The notes below the pieces were generated by a model that saw only the letters and a program-made list of their open reading frames with translations, ran no database searches and was not told the DNA's origin. Made by a program: the position numbers and the translations under genes. From Flavobacteriales bacterium (GTDB lineage Bacteria; Bacteroidota; Bacteroidia; Flavobacteriales_F; PHOS-HE28): a DNA stretch of 64,000 nucleotides. The stretch lies in assembly GCA_016703105.1 (NCBI GenBank), contig JADJCS010000007.1, positions 124,001 to 188,000 on the forward strand, in the 5' to 3' direction. Positions 9,308-18,232 of this stretch are shown one piece after another. The stretch's first letter is position 1; each line of letters opens with the position of its first letter.

Positions 9308-10399
9308 ATGATCGACCAGAAGACCTATTGCGTGATCATGGCGGGCGGCATCGGCAGCCGGTTCTGGCCCATGAGCCGCACCGCCAAACCCAAGCAGTTC
9401 CTCGACTTCCTTGGGCTCGGGCGCACCCTGCTTCAGCAGACCTACGACCGTTTTCTGGCCATTTGCCCGCCGGAGAACATTCTGGTGGTCACCAATGCGA
9501 ACTATGCCGAGCTGGTGCGCGAGCAGCTCCCAGCGCTCGGACCAGGCCAAGTGCTCCTGGAGCCGAGCAGACGCAACACCGCTCCTTGCGTGGCCTATGC
9601 CACCGAAGTGATCGGCAAAAGGGACCCTGACGCGCTCATGGTGGTGGCCCCGAGCGACCATTTGGTGATGAAAGAGACCGCGTTCCACGAGACCGTTCGG
9701 CTGGCGTTCCAGCAGGCGCGCACAACGGGCAACTTGATCACATTGGGCATCATGCCATCGCGGCCTGATACCGGCTACGGCTATATCCAGTTCGCAGAGG
9801 ATACCGGGGCTGTGCACCCGCGCGTGAAACGGGTCAAGACGTTCACCGAGAAGCCGGACCATGCCACCGCACTTCGTTTCATGGAAAGCGGTGACTTCCT
9901 ATGGAACGCAGGCATCTTCATTTGGTCCGTGAAGAGCATCCGGCAAGCGTTCCAGGAGCAACTCCCGGATATGCACCACCTGTTCGCGAGCGGTGCATCC
10001 GCCTATGGTACCAGCGAAGAGGGCAATTTCATCGCCCAGGCGTACGATGCCTGCGCCAACATCAGCATCGATTACGGTATCATGGAGAAGGCGCGGAACG
10101 TGAACGTGATCACCAGCGAATTCGGCTGGAGCGACCTGGGGACCTGGGGGAGTTTGGCGACCCATTTGGCACCGGACGCGAGCGGGAACACGGCCGTAGG
10201 TGGGGCGCTGAAGTTGTACGATTGCGAGCGCACCATGGTCCACGCGAACGATGGCCGCCTTGTAGTGCTGCAAGGTCTGGAGGACTACATTGTCGTGAGC
10301 ACACCCGATGCCTTGCTCGTGTGCCGCAAGCGGGACGAGCAGATGATCCGCAGGATCGTGAACGACGTGGCAGCCGAGAACGGTGATCGCTATGTCTGA
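9308..10399 (+). CDS. manC: Mannose-1-phosphate guanylyltransferase
   Basis: 363 residues. It makes GDP-mannose from mannose-1-phosphate and GTP, supplying surface polysaccharide, O-antigen and glycoprotein synthesis in the cytoplasm. The nucleotidyltransferase signature GGIGSRFWPMSR is at residues 13-24, the EPSRRNTAPC segment at about 85-94, PSDH at about 115, TGYGYIQ at about 155 and FTEKPD at about 177. The length fits the single-domain form without a fused phosphomannose isomerase cupin. Downstream of, and probably cotranscribed with, the SprT-like gene. Confidence 0.92.
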   Translation: MIDQKTYCVIMAGGIGSRFWPMSRTAKPKQFLDFLGLGRTLLQQTYDRFLAICPPENILVVTNANYAELVREQLPALGPGQVLLEPSRRNTAPCVAYATEVIGKRDPDALMVVAPSDHLVMKETAFHETVRLAFQQARTTGNLITLGIMPSRPDTGYGYIQFAEDTGAVHPRVKRVKTFTEKPDHATALRFMESGDFLWNAGIFIWSVKSIRQAFQEQLPDMHHLFASGASAYGTSEEGNFIAQAYDACANISIDYGIMEKARNVNVITSEFGWSDLGTWGSLATHLAPDASGNTAVGGALKLYDCERTMVHANDGRLVVLQGLEDYIVVSTPDALLVCRKRDEQMIRRIVNDVAAENGDRYV

Positions 10400-10439
10400 T
10401 GCGAGCCGGGACCGCGGATGGCCGAAACCGGGTTGAGAG

Positions 10440-10474
10440 GGTCCGCTATCCTCGGTAAGGACCCTGAGCGGACC
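10440..10474. repeat. Inverted repeat in the manC-rnd gap
   Basis: GGTCCGCT (10440-10447) and AGCGGACC (10467-10474) form a perfect 8-bp inverted repeat with a 19-base spacer. There is no T tract; it could be a weak stem-loop at the end of the manC transcript. Confidence 0.35.
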
Positions 10475-10603
10475 AGCAGGGCTTCAATGGGCCCGAAGAA
10501 TGGTCCTCGCTCCAGCAAAGACAGGACCGGCTGAAGACCGGCATGCCCCAGCCCGCTACCTTCGGCCCCGCAGGAACCGGCCAAGGCTGGTGCGCGGAGA
10601 GCT

Positions 10604-11734
10604 ATGGCGCAGGAGCTATACCGGACGATCGAGGACCCAGGTACGTTGGCCAAAGCCGCCAAAGACCTAGCGGATGCTCCGGTGATCGCCTTGGACACAG
10701 AGGCCAGCAGTTTCCACCGCTTCCGCGTCCGGGTTTGCCTTGTGCAGCTCAGCACCCGCGACCGGACCTGGCTGATCGATCCGTTGGCGTTGTCCGACCT
10801 GAAGCCGCTAGGCCATCTGCTGGGCCAGAAAAGCATCGAAGTGGTGATCCACGATGCCGACTATGACCTGCGCATCCTCGCGCAGGAGCATGGGATACGC
10901 GTCGAGAACGTGTTCGATACGCTCGTGGCCGCCGAACTGCTGAACGAACCGGAGATCGGGCTTGCCGCCTTGTTGGGCAAATACATGGGCGTCACCGTCG
11001 ACAAGAAATTCCAGAAGGCGGATTGGAGCAAACGCCCTCTCCCCCAGCCCATGCTGGAGTATGCGGCGGGCGATACGTCCAACTTGATCGCATTGCGCGA
11101 TATCCTGAAGGAGAAATTGAAAGCGAAGGACCGTTGGGAATGGGCCGAGGAGGAGTTCGACCTGCTCACCGACGCCCCTTTCAATCTGCCGGTGAACGAA
11201 GAACCCGGCTTCCTTCGCCTGAAGGGCGCAAAACTGCTGAAACCGCAGCAGCTGGCCGTGCTCCGCTCGGTGCATGCATGGCGCGAAGGCGTGGCTGAGA
11301 AAATGGACCGGGCACCCTTCATGGTCCTGGGCAATGATGTACTGCTGAACCTCGCCACGGAACCGCCGGCCAACACCGAGGAACTGACGCGAAAAAGGGG
11401 AGTGACCGAGCGCGTGATCGAACGCTACGGACGCGCGATCATGGGCGCGGTGAAACAAGGCACGGACCTTCCAAAGGATGAATGGCCCCGGTTGGAAAAA
11501 CCGAAGCGTTGGGCGCGCGATCCGGACTATGAGGAGCGGTTCAAGCGCCTTCGACAGGTGCGCGATCGGCTCACCAACGCCCATGACCTGCGGGCGGGCA
11601 TCGTGGCCAGCAACCAGCAACTCACCGAGATGGCCAGGACCCTCCCGGGCGATCTGGCCGCTCTGGCGGCGCTCCCAGGTATGCGCAAATACCAGGTGAA
11701 GCACTTCGGTGAAGAACTGCTTGGTGCCCTGTGA
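10604..11734 (+). CDS. rnd: Ribonuclease D
   Basis: 376 residues. A DEDDy exonuclease domain (about 20-185) shows Exo I DTEASSF, Exo II HDADYDLRIL and Exo III YAAGDTSNLI; an HRDC domain (about 205-290) follows. It degrades RNA 3'-5' and trims tRNA precursors in other bacteria. A TACCTTCG element at about 10557-10564 may be the -7 box, leaving a leader of about 35 bases. Not obviously linked to its neighbours; the next promoter belongs to the sulfur island. Confidence 0.92.
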   Translation: MAQELYRTIEDPGTLAKAAKDLADAPVIALDTEASSFHRFRVRVCLVQLSTRDRTWLIDPLALSDLKPLGHLLGQKSIEVVIHDADYDLRILAQEHGIRVENVFDTLVAAELLNEPEIGLAALLGKYMGVTVDKKFQKADWSKRPLPQPMLEYAAGDTSNLIALRDILKEKLKAKDRWEWAEEEFDLLTDAPFNLPVNEEPGFLRLKGAKLLKPQQLAVLRSVHAWREGVAEKMDRAPFMVLGNDVLLNLATEPPANTEELTRKRGVTERVIERYGRAIMGAVKQGTDLPKDEWPRLEKPKRWARDPDYEERFKRLRQVRDRLTNAHDLRAGIVASNQQLTEMARTLPGDLAALAALPGMRKYQVKHFGEELLGAL

Positions 11735-11776
11735 TCCCGGTTCGCCCGGCACCCCGACGGCGCATCCTGTGTTCTG

Positions 11777-11822
11777 TGTGACGCATCTCACATAGTTATA
11801 TAGTCTTATAGCTATACATTTG
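11777..11822 (+). promoter_or_regulatory. Promoter of the arsR-TSUP-cstB operon with CRP-type operator
   Basis: A perfect CRP-type palindrome TGTGA-CGCATC-TCACA (11777-11792) lies upstream of the -7 element TACATTTG (11815-11822). Palindrome centre to the last G of the -7 box is 37.5 bp, which places an activator at roughly -41. Seven other promoters of the island have the same arrangement. The likely binder is the Crp/Fnr protein at 32076-32720. Confidence 0.75.
11792..11815 (+). promoter_or_regulatory. Imperfect inverted repeat, candidate ArsR operator
   Basis: ATAGTTATA (11792-11800) and TATAGCTAT (11807-11815) form an 8-of-9 inverted repeat with a 6-base spacer, filling the gap between the CRP-type site and the -7 box and overlapping its first base. 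An AT-rich dyad here, just before an ArsR gene, is where autorepression would be expected. Confidence 0.55.
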
Positions 11823-11842
11823 TGCCGTCAAAGACAGGTACA

Positions 11843-12157
11843 ATGTCCTTCATCACCCTCGACGAACGCATCGGAACGGAGAAACTGGTACGCGCCAGTG
11901 AACTCTTGAAGGTGGCCGCGCATCCGCAACGCCTCGCCATCTTGGATCTGCTGGGGGGCAAAAAGCGCATGTGCGTGAGCGATCTGGTGGAGGTGCTCGG
12001 TATCGAGCAAGCCATCCTCAGCCAGCACCTCACGCTCATGCGCGACAAGGGTTTGCTCGGCGTGGAGAAGGAAGGCAAGTACAGTTTCTATTACCTGCAA
12101 CAACCCGGCTTCCTGAAGATCATCAAGGACCTGGAAAACTGCTGCGAGCATCTTTGA
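11843..12157 (+). CDS. ArsR-family transcriptional regulator (candidate sulfide/persulfide sensor)
   Basis: 104 residues from the ATG at 11843; the GTG at 11822 is the last base of the -7 box and cannot be the start. Winged-helix HTH: residues 28-48, then recognition helix with QAILSQHLTLMRDKGLL (about 56-72) and a wing with EKEGKYSFYYL. Cysteines are Cys44 (RMCVSDL) and Cys100/Cys101 at the C-terminal helix. A cysteine near each end resembles the dithiol switch of SqrR/BigR-type persulfide sensors, though the metal-site ELCV pattern is also close. It heads a seven-gene sulfur operon, so I infer a reactive-sulfur-responsive repressor. Confidence 0.82.
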   Translation: MSFITLDERIGTEKLVRASELLKVAAHPQRLAILDLLGGKKRMCVSDLVEVLGIEQAILSQHLTLMRDKGLLGVEKEGKYSFYYLQQPGFLKIIKDLENCCEHL

Positions 12158-12159
12158 AC

Positions 12160-12972
12160 ATGGAGATCCTCGGCTACATCGGCGCGATCATCATGGGTCT
12201 TTCCCTCGGCCTCATTGGGGGAGGCGGCAGCATCCTCACGGTCCCCATCCTGGTCTACCTCTTCATGGTGGAACCCGTGCTGGCCACGGCCTACTCGCTC
12301 TTCATTGTCGGCCTCACGAGCTTGGTGGGTAGCTTCAGCCACATGCGCATGGGTAACATCCACTGGCGTACGGCCATTGTGTTCGGCGTACCGAGCATCC
12401 TGGCCGTATATGCCACCCGGGCCTGGCTGGTGCCCGCCCTACCCGACCCGATCGTCGATCTCGGCGGCGTGGTCCTGAGCAAAGCTGTCGGTATTCTAGT
12501 CCTCTTCGCCCTGATCATGGTTGCGGCCGCGTACAGCATGATCCGAAAGCCAAAGGTTCCGAAAGGTCCGGATGTTCCTGCCGATGAGGCGGTGAAGTTC
12601 AACTACCCGTTGATCCTCGCCGAAGGGGTCGTAGTTGGAATGATCACCGGTATTGTAGGGGCGGGCGGTGGCTTCCTGATCATCCCCGCACTCGTGCTCC
12701 TGGCGAAGCTGCCAATGAAACAGGCGGTGGGGACTTCACTGATCATCATCGCTGCGAAATCATTGATCGGATTCACCGGCGACCTCAAGGGCGGCGAGCT
12801 GATCGAGTGGAATTTCCTGCTCGTGTTCTCGGCCATCGCGGTGGTGGGTATCATCGTGGGCAGCATCCTAAGCAAACGCATCCCGAACGAAAAACTCAAA
12901 CCCGCCTTCGGATGGTTCGTGCTCCTCATGGGCATCTACATCATCGGAAGGGAACTCACCAACCTCAGCTAA
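12160..12972 (+). CDS. TSUP (TauE/SafE-family) membrane transporter
   Basis: 270 residues from the ATG at 12160, 2 bases after the arsR stop. Eight or so hydrophobic helices in two halves, each beginning with a glycine-rich motif (GLIGGGGSIL near residue 18; GIVGAGGGFLIIPAL near 165), which is the TSUP hallmark. Family members export sulfite, sulfoacetate or other organosulfur anions. With CstB-like and TsdA-like enzymes downstream, export of sulfite or thiosulfate is the natural guess. The in-frame extension to 11971 overlaps arsR and is rejected. Confidence 0.88.
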   Translation: MEILGYIGAIIMGLSLGLIGGGGSILTVPILVYLFMVEPVLATAYSLFIVGLTSLVGSFSHMRMGNIHWRTAIVFGVPSILAVYATRAWLVPALPDPIVDLGGVVLSKAVGILVLFALIMVAAAYSMIRKPKVPKGPDVPADEAVKFNYPLILAEGVVVGMITGIVGAGGGFLIIPALVLLAKLPMKQAVGTSLIIIAAKSLIGFTGDLKGGELIEWNFLLVFSAIAVVGIIVGSILSKRIPNEKLKPAFGWFVLLMGIYIIGRELTNLS

Positions 12973-12993
12973 GGGCAGGAAAATTCAACGACC

Positions 12994-14406
12994 ATGAAAA
13001 TCGAACAGATCTACACCGGCTGCCTGGCACAAGGCGCCTACTACATCGAGAGCGATGGCGAAGCGGCGATCATCGATCCACTGCGTGAGACCAGTCCGTA
13101 CATCGAACGGGCGAACGCCCGCCATGCGAAGATCAAGTACGTGCTGGAAACGCACTTCCATGCTGACTTCGTGAGCGGCCATCTGGACCTGAGCAAGAAG
13201 ACCGGCGCGCCGATCGTGTACGGGCCGAACGCCAACCCATCGTTCGAAGCGCACATCGCCAAGGACGGCGAAGAGTTGAAGTTGGGCAAGGTGACCATCA
13301 AGGTGCTGCACACACCTGGGCATACCATGGAGAGCACGTGCTACCTGCTGATCGACGAGAACGGCAAGCCGCACAGCATCTACACGGGTGATACGCTCTT
13401 CATCGGCGATGTTGGCCGTCCCGACCTGGCGCAGAAGATGGGCTCGATCACCCAGGAGGACCTCGCGGGGTTCCTTTACGACAGCCTGCACAACAAGGTG
13501 ATGCCCTTGCCCGATGATGTGATCGTGTACCCTGCGCACGGCGCTGGTAGCGCATGCGGCAAGAACATGAGCAAAGAGACCTTCGACACGCTGGGCAACC
13601 AGAAGAAGAACAACTACGCGCTGAAGGCCGCCACCAAGGAGCAGTTCATCAAGGAAGTGACCGATGGCCTCTTGCCTCCACCGGCGTATTTCCCGCAGAA
13701 CGTGGCGATGAACAAAGGTGTGATCGAGAGCGTGGACACCGTGAAGGAGAAAGGCATGCGAGCCTTGACGCCCGACCAGTTCGAGCTCGTAGCGGAAACG
13801 GAAGGGGCGCTCGTGCTCGATACGCGTGGCGCACAGACATTCAAGGACGGTTTCGTGCCTCGCAGCATCAACATCGGCATCAAAGGCGACTTCGCTCCGT
13901 GGGTGGGCAGCATGATCCCCGACGTGAAACAGCCGCTGTTGCTCGTGACCGATGACGGCGCCGAGGATGAAGTCGTCACCCGTCTTGCCCGTGTTGGCTA
14001 TGACAACGTGTTCGGCTACCTCAAAGGAGGCATGGATGCGTGGAAGACTTCAGGAAAAGAAGTGGACAGCATCGAGAGCATCAGCGCGGAGGAATTCGCC
14101 AAGCGCTTCGCAGCGAGCAAGCTGCGGGTAGTTGACGTGCGCAAAGACGGTGAGTACAGCGCCGAGCATGTGGATGGCGCATGGCATGCATCGCTCCAGT
14201 TCATCAACCAGAACCTCGCAGCCTTCAGCAAGGATGAGCCGAACTACATCCATTGCGCCGGTGGCTACCGGAGCATGGTCGCGGCGAGCCTGCTGAAAGC
14301 ACGCGGTTACCACAACATCATTGATGTGGCGGGCGGCTTCAACGCGATCAAGAAAACCGATGTGAAGGCAACGGACTATGTCTGCCCATCCACGCTCAAG
14401 AAGTAA
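12994..14406 (+). CDS. CstB-like persulfide dioxygenase-rhodanese fusion, copy 1
   Basis: 470 residues with three parts: an ETHE1-like metallo-beta-lactamase domain (1-240) with HFHADFVSGH (54-63) and HTPGHT, a central pseudo-rhodanese (about 265-360) whose expected cysteine loop reads LLLVTDDG, and an active-looking rhodanese (about 370-462) with CAGGYRS at Cys421. This is the domain order of Staphylococcus CstB, a non-haem Fe(II) enzyme oxidising persulfides to sulfite and making thiosulfate. Here it follows TSUP and precedes the sulfur importer genes. A paralogue of the same length and order lies at 29246-30658. Confidence 0.9.
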   Translation: MKIEQIYTGCLAQGAYYIESDGEAAIIDPLRETSPYIERANARHAKIKYVLETHFHADFVSGHLDLSKKTGAPIVYGPNANPSFEAHIAKDGEELKLGKVTIKVLHTPGHTMESTCYLLIDENGKPHSIYTGDTLFIGDVGRPDLAQKMGSITQEDLAGFLYDSLHNKVMPLPDDVIVYPAHGAGSACGKNMSKETFDTLGNQKKNNYALKAATKEQFIKEVTDGLLPPPAYFPQNVAMNKGVIESVDTVKEKGMRALTPDQFELVAETEGALVLDTRGAQTFKDGFVPRSINIGIKGDFAPWVGSMIPDVKQPLLLVTDDGAEDEVVTRLARVGYDNVFGYLKGGMDAWKTSGKEVDSIESISAEEFAKRFAASKLRVVDVRKDGEYSAEHVDGAWHASLQFINQNLAAFSKDEPNYIHCAGGYRSMVAASLLKARGYHNIIDVAGGFNAIKKTDVKATDYVCPSTLKK

Positions 14407-14429
14407 CGCTGATCATCTGATCAACACCC

Positions 14430-14993
14430 ATGCTCGAGATCATCAGACAACCCTGGCCCTGGTACTTGGCTGGCGCCCTCATCGGCCTTACTGTGCCTTA
14501 CTTGTTGCTCGTAGGCAACAAGAGCTTCGGCATCAGTAGTTCGTTGCGCCACATGTGCGCTGCCTGCATCCCGGCCAATATCAAGTTCTTCAAATACGAT
14601 TGGAAGAAGGAAGCGTGGAACCTGTTCTTCGTGGGCGGCATCGCACTGGGAGCGTTCATTGCTGCGCAGTTCCTGAGCAACCCTGATCCCTTGGTGCTTG
14701 CTGAGCCTACCGCTGAATACCTCGCTTCCAAGGGCATCACCGACACCTCATCGTTACTGCCATCGGAGATCTTCAGTTGGGATCAACTGTTCACACTGCG
14801 CGGTCTCATCTTCCTGGTGATCGGCGGTTTTATGGTGGGCTTCGGCACGCGCTACGCCGGTGGTTGCACCAGCGGGCATGCGATCATGGGCCTCAGCAGT
14901 TTGCAATGGCCGAGCCTGGTGGCCACCTGTTGCTTCATGGTCGGCGGCATCGCGATGACATGGCTCATTCTTCCATATCTCCTTACCCTCTGA
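14430..14993 (+). CDS. YeeE/YedE-family sulfur transporter, N-terminal half
   Basis: 187 residues and about five hydrophobic helices. It carries HMCAACIP near residue 45 and YAGGCTSGHAIMG near 145, the cysteine-containing motifs typical of the YeeE/YedE (TsuA-like) family that take up thiosulfate or carry sulfur for relay. In Bacteroidetes the fold is split into two genes, and the second follows 4 bp later. It sits between the CstB-like enzyme and the TsdA-like cytochrome, which suggests thiosulfate import or persulfide-sulfur relay. Confidence 0.87.
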   Translation: MLEIIRQPWPWYLAGALIGLTVPYLLLVGNKSFGISSSLRHMCAACIPANIKFFKYDWKKEAWNLFFVGGIALGAFIAAQFLSNPDPLVLAEPTAEYLASKGITDTSSLLPSEIFSWDQLFTLRGLIFLVIGGFMVGFGTRYAGGCTSGHAIMGLSSLQWPSLVATCCFMVGGIAMTWLILPYLLTL

Positions 14994-14997
14994 CCCC

Positions 14998-15516
14998 ATG
15001 GCAAATTCCGTTCAACACATGCCCACGGCGCAGGAACTCGCCGATCTGAAGGCGCGCGAGCTGGACGCTATCTGCGTCAACGAAAGCGAACTGGTCCACC
15101 CGTGGTGGCATAACCTGAAGTACGCCGCTTGGGGCATCCTCTTCGGCATCGTCTTCGTGAAAGCGGAGATCGTAAGCTGGTTCCGCATCCAGGAGATGTT
15201 CCGCTTCGAGAGCTTCCACATGTACGGTGTGATCGGCACCGCCGTGGTGGTGGGCCTCATCAGCGTGCTCCTCATCAAACGGACGAAAGCAAAGACGATC
15301 TACGGCGAGGCGATCCACATACCGGAAAAGACCTTCAACAAAGGACAGATCTACGGCGGGCTCCTATTCGGGCTCGGCTGGGCGATCACCGGCGCATGTC
15401 CCGGACCGCTGTTCGCACAAATGGGCGCGGGATTCAGCGTGATCATCGTCACCTTCGTGAGCGCGGTGGCGGGCACTTGGGTCTACGGTTTGCTCCGCGA
15501 CAAGCTCCCGCACTAA
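14998..15516 (+). CDS. YeeE/YedE-family sulfur transporter, C-terminal half
   Basis: 172 residues: a soluble N-terminal stretch (1-38), then four or so helices. The motif GWAITGACPGPLFAQMG (about 125-141) is the second conserved Cys motif of the family. It pairs with the preceding gene to make one full transporter unit of the TsuA fold. The start at 14998 follows the upstream stop by 4 bases. Together the two genes should carry at least three conserved cysteines in the sulfur path. Confidence 0.87.
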   Translation: MANSVQHMPTAQELADLKARELDAICVNESELVHPWWHNLKYAAWGILFGIVFVKAEIVSWFRIQEMFRFESFHMYGVIGTAVVVGLISVLLIKRTKAKTIYGEAIHIPEKTFNKGQIYGGLLFGLGWAITGACPGPLFAQMGAGFSVIIVTFVSAVAGTWVYGLLRDKLPH

Positions 15517-15531
15517 GTCTTTCGACCGGTC

Positions 15532-16635
15532 ATGCAAGTAGCGATCGTTCTGCTCATCATCGCGCTGCTCATCCTGCTGTGGCAGGGCGTGACAGAGCAG
15601 GCCATGCGCGTGTTGAAAGAGCGGGCCGGATCGCCGTACGATGAACGCGGTCCGCGCATCGCGAAGGGTGCCACGGTGACCATCATCGTGTTGATCGTGG
15701 CGTTCATGGCTTCACCACGCAAGTGGTTCGAACCGCCTCCGCCGATGGTGGCGACCTACACGGCGGACAGCCTATGGGCCGGGATGGACACCGCGCTCAT
15801 CGATCACATAGGCGGTGAACGGGAAGAATTGGTACGTTACGGCCGTGAACTGATCCGCAACACAGCGTTCTATCTCGGCCCGCAGGGGATCATCGCGAAG
15901 CAGACGAACGGCATGAACTGCCAGAACTGTCACCTCGATGCGGGCACACGGCCATGGGGCAACAACTACAGCGCCGTTTGGAGCACCTATCCGAAGTTCC
16001 GTGAACGCAGTGGTGCTACCGAAACGGTTGTGAAGCGCATCAATGACTGCTTCGAGCGCAGCCTGAACGGCACCGCGATCGACAGCACGAGCCGCGAGAT
16101 GCAGGCGTTGCTGGCATACATGCAATGGCTAGGCACCGGTGTCGACACGGGCAAAAAGCCCAAGGGCTCCGGGCTTGCTGAATTGAAGTTCATGGACCTC
16201 GCTGCCGATACCGTTCACGGTGAAGCGATCTATACCGCGAAGTGCGCGAGCTGCCACAAGGAGGATGGCGCAGGCGTGAGAGCCTCAAATGGGCTCACCT
16301 ACCAGTACCCACCCTTGTGGGGAGAGAACAGCTACAACATCGGCGCGGGGCTATTCCGGTTGAGCCGCTTCGCTGGATACGTGAAGAACAACATGCCGCA
16401 AGGTGTTACCTGGGAGAGCCCGCAACTCACCGATGAAGAAGCATGGGATGTGGCGGCCTACGTCAACTCACGACAACGTCCTGATCGCGACCTGTCAGCA
16501 GATTGGCCGAATATCGCCGGCAAACCGGTGGATCATCCGTTCGGGCCTTACGCCGACAGCATTCCTGAAATACAACACAAGTTCGGGCCGTTCGGTCCCA
16601 TCGCCGAGGCGAAGGCCAAGGCTAAAAAGAAGTAG
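15532..16635 (+). CDS. Membrane-anchored dihaem cytochrome c, TsdA-like (thiosulfate dehydrogenase family)
   Basis: 367 residues. Two N-terminal hydrophobic helices (about 3-18 and 46-62) anchor it, unlike soluble periplasmic TsdA. Two haem c sites follow: CQNCH at 130-134 and CASCH at 238-242. The stretch between them (YPKFRERSG, RINDCFERSLNG, EMQALLAYMQWL) matches the TsdA domain, which couples two thiosulfates to tetrathionate or the reverse; the second half is a standard cytochrome c domain. The lysine-rich C-terminus is unusual. No SoxAX partner is nearby. Substrate and direction are inferred from family and context. Confidence 0.85.
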   Translation: MQVAIVLLIIALLILLWQGVTEQAMRVLKERAGSPYDERGPRIAKGATVTIIVLIVAFMASPRKWFEPPPPMVATYTADSLWAGMDTALIDHIGGEREELVRYGRELIRNTAFYLGPQGIIAKQTNGMNCQNCHLDAGTRPWGNNYSAVWSTYPKFRERSGATETVVKRINDCFERSLNGTAIDSTSREMQALLAYMQWLGTGVDTGKKPKGSGLAELKFMDLAADTVHGEAIYTAKCASCHKEDGAGVRASNGLTYQYPPLWGENSYNIGAGLFRLSRFAGYVKNNMPQGVTWESPQLTDEEAWDVAAYVNSRQRPDRDLSADWPNIAGKPVDHPFGPYADSIPEIQHKFGPFGPIAEAKAKAKKK

Positions 16636-16640
16636 TGAAG

Positions 16641-18232
16641 ATGACCGAGATCGTACACCCAGAAGGCTGCTCTTGCGTGACATCCATGCGCAGCTGAACA
16701 CGCACGACGAGTTCTTCCTGGAAGGCGGCAAGCCCGTGTACAAGAAGCGCGGCGGCTTCGGTGTGCTGAAGACCATGATCGATACGCTGCGCAACGAAGA
16801 TCCGGAGAACACGATCGTCATCGATGGCGGCGATTGTTTCCAAGGCGGCGGCGTGGCCGCGATGAGCGAAGGCCGAGCACTGGTGCCCTTGATGGACCGC
16901 GTGGGATATGACCTGGTGCTCCCCGGCAACTGGGAGGTCATCTACGGCAAGGAGATGATGCTGAAGGACCTCGGATCCTACAAGGCCGACAAGATCTGCG
17001 CGAACATGTTCCATGCGGCGTATCCCGAAGGATCGATCGCCACGCCGGACAAGAACGCCGAGTTCAAGGGTGAAATGATCTTCCCTCCCTACTGGACGAA
17101 GCGCGTCGCAGGTGTCAAGATCGGTTTCATCGGCTACAACGATCCGCTCACGCCCAAGCGGCAATCACCAGCGTACAGCTACGGCATCCAGTTCACCAAG
17201 CCGGAAACGAACGTGGCCAAGTACATCCGCATCCTGCGCGACTACGAGCAGTGCGCGATGGTCTTCCTCGTCACCCACATGGGCTTGGCCCAACAAGTGG
17301 ATCTGGCGAACAAACCGGAAGTGGAAGGCGCTGATCTGATCCTCGGTGCTGATACGCACGAACGTGTGCGCAAGCCAATAGACGGCAAATACAGCAAGGT
17401 GACGGAGCCCGGTGCCTTCGGATCCTTCGTAGCTCGCCTCGATGTGGTGGTGGAAGACGGCAAGGTGAAGGACAGCCACTACGAACTGCTCGATGTGGAC
17501 CCCGAGAAGTATCCGGCGGACAAGGGCATGCTACAGCTCGTTGACGAAGTGAGCGCACCGTACAAGGAGCAACTGAGCAAAGTGGTCGGCAGCACGAAGA
17601 CCACCCTGGTGCGCTACTACGTGATCGAGAACCCGATGGACAACCTGATCACCGACGCCATCATGTGGAAGCTGAAACCCGAGGTCGCCATCAGCAACGG
17701 CTTCCGTTTCTGTCCGCCGATCGTGGCCGATGGCAAGACGCCCACGCCGATCACCAACGACAACATCTGGAGCATGATCCCGGTGGACAGCGAAGCCAAG
17801 TACGGCGAAGCGACCGGTCAGCAATTGTGGGACTGGCTGGAGAAGGAATTGCACAATGTCTTCGCGAAGGATCCCGCCAAACGCTTCGGTGGCTGGGTGG
17901 TGCGCTTCAAGGGCATGACCGCCAACTTCACCATGAACAACGACCTGGGCAAGCGCGTGAACTGGATCAAAGTGGGCAAGAAACCCATCGACCTGGAGCG
18001 CAGCTATCTCATCGCGGCCTGCGAACGCGAAGGCGACCCGGACGATACGCTCTGCCGCCTGGAAAAGGTCTCGAACCCGCGTAGGGCCAACGCCACCATG
18101 CACAACATCCTGCGCGAGTACTTCGGGGAATTCTCACCCGTGGCGCCGAAAGTGGAGGGCCGCATCACGGCAACCGATGCACCGCAGACGCTGCTAAGCC
18201 AGCTAGAGAGCTACGACTACGAATTCCGCTGA
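16641..18232 (+). CDS. SoxB/5'-nucleotidase-like metallophosphoesterase with altered metal motifs; start region probably frameshifted
   Basis: About 520 residues. The N-terminal calcineurin-like domain shows DIHAQL, GGDCFQGG, GNWEVIYG and GADTHE; the C-terminal half is a 5'-nucleotidase domain. FPPYWTKRVAGVKIGFIG and the following lines resemble SoxB thiosulfohydrolase. Canonical GNHE is GNWE and GGHTH is GADTH, so the chemistry may differ. The ATG at 16641 (MTEIV) is in another frame from the body, which is open from before 16641; one missing base between 16641 and about 16675, or a TTG start at 16673, would explain this. Last gene of the arsR operon; its end overlaps the convergent sulP end by 16 bp. 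Confidence 0.72.

Noticed and set aside
11971..12159. 63-codon extension of the TSUP transporter
   Set aside because: It lies wholly inside arsR in another frame; the ATG at 12160, 2 bp after the arsR stop, starts the first membrane helix.
16403..16640. Upstream extension of the SoxB-like protein
   Set aside because: It overlaps the 3' part of the cytochrome gene in another frame and is basic and low in family features; an error near 16641-16675 or a non-ATG start is more likely.
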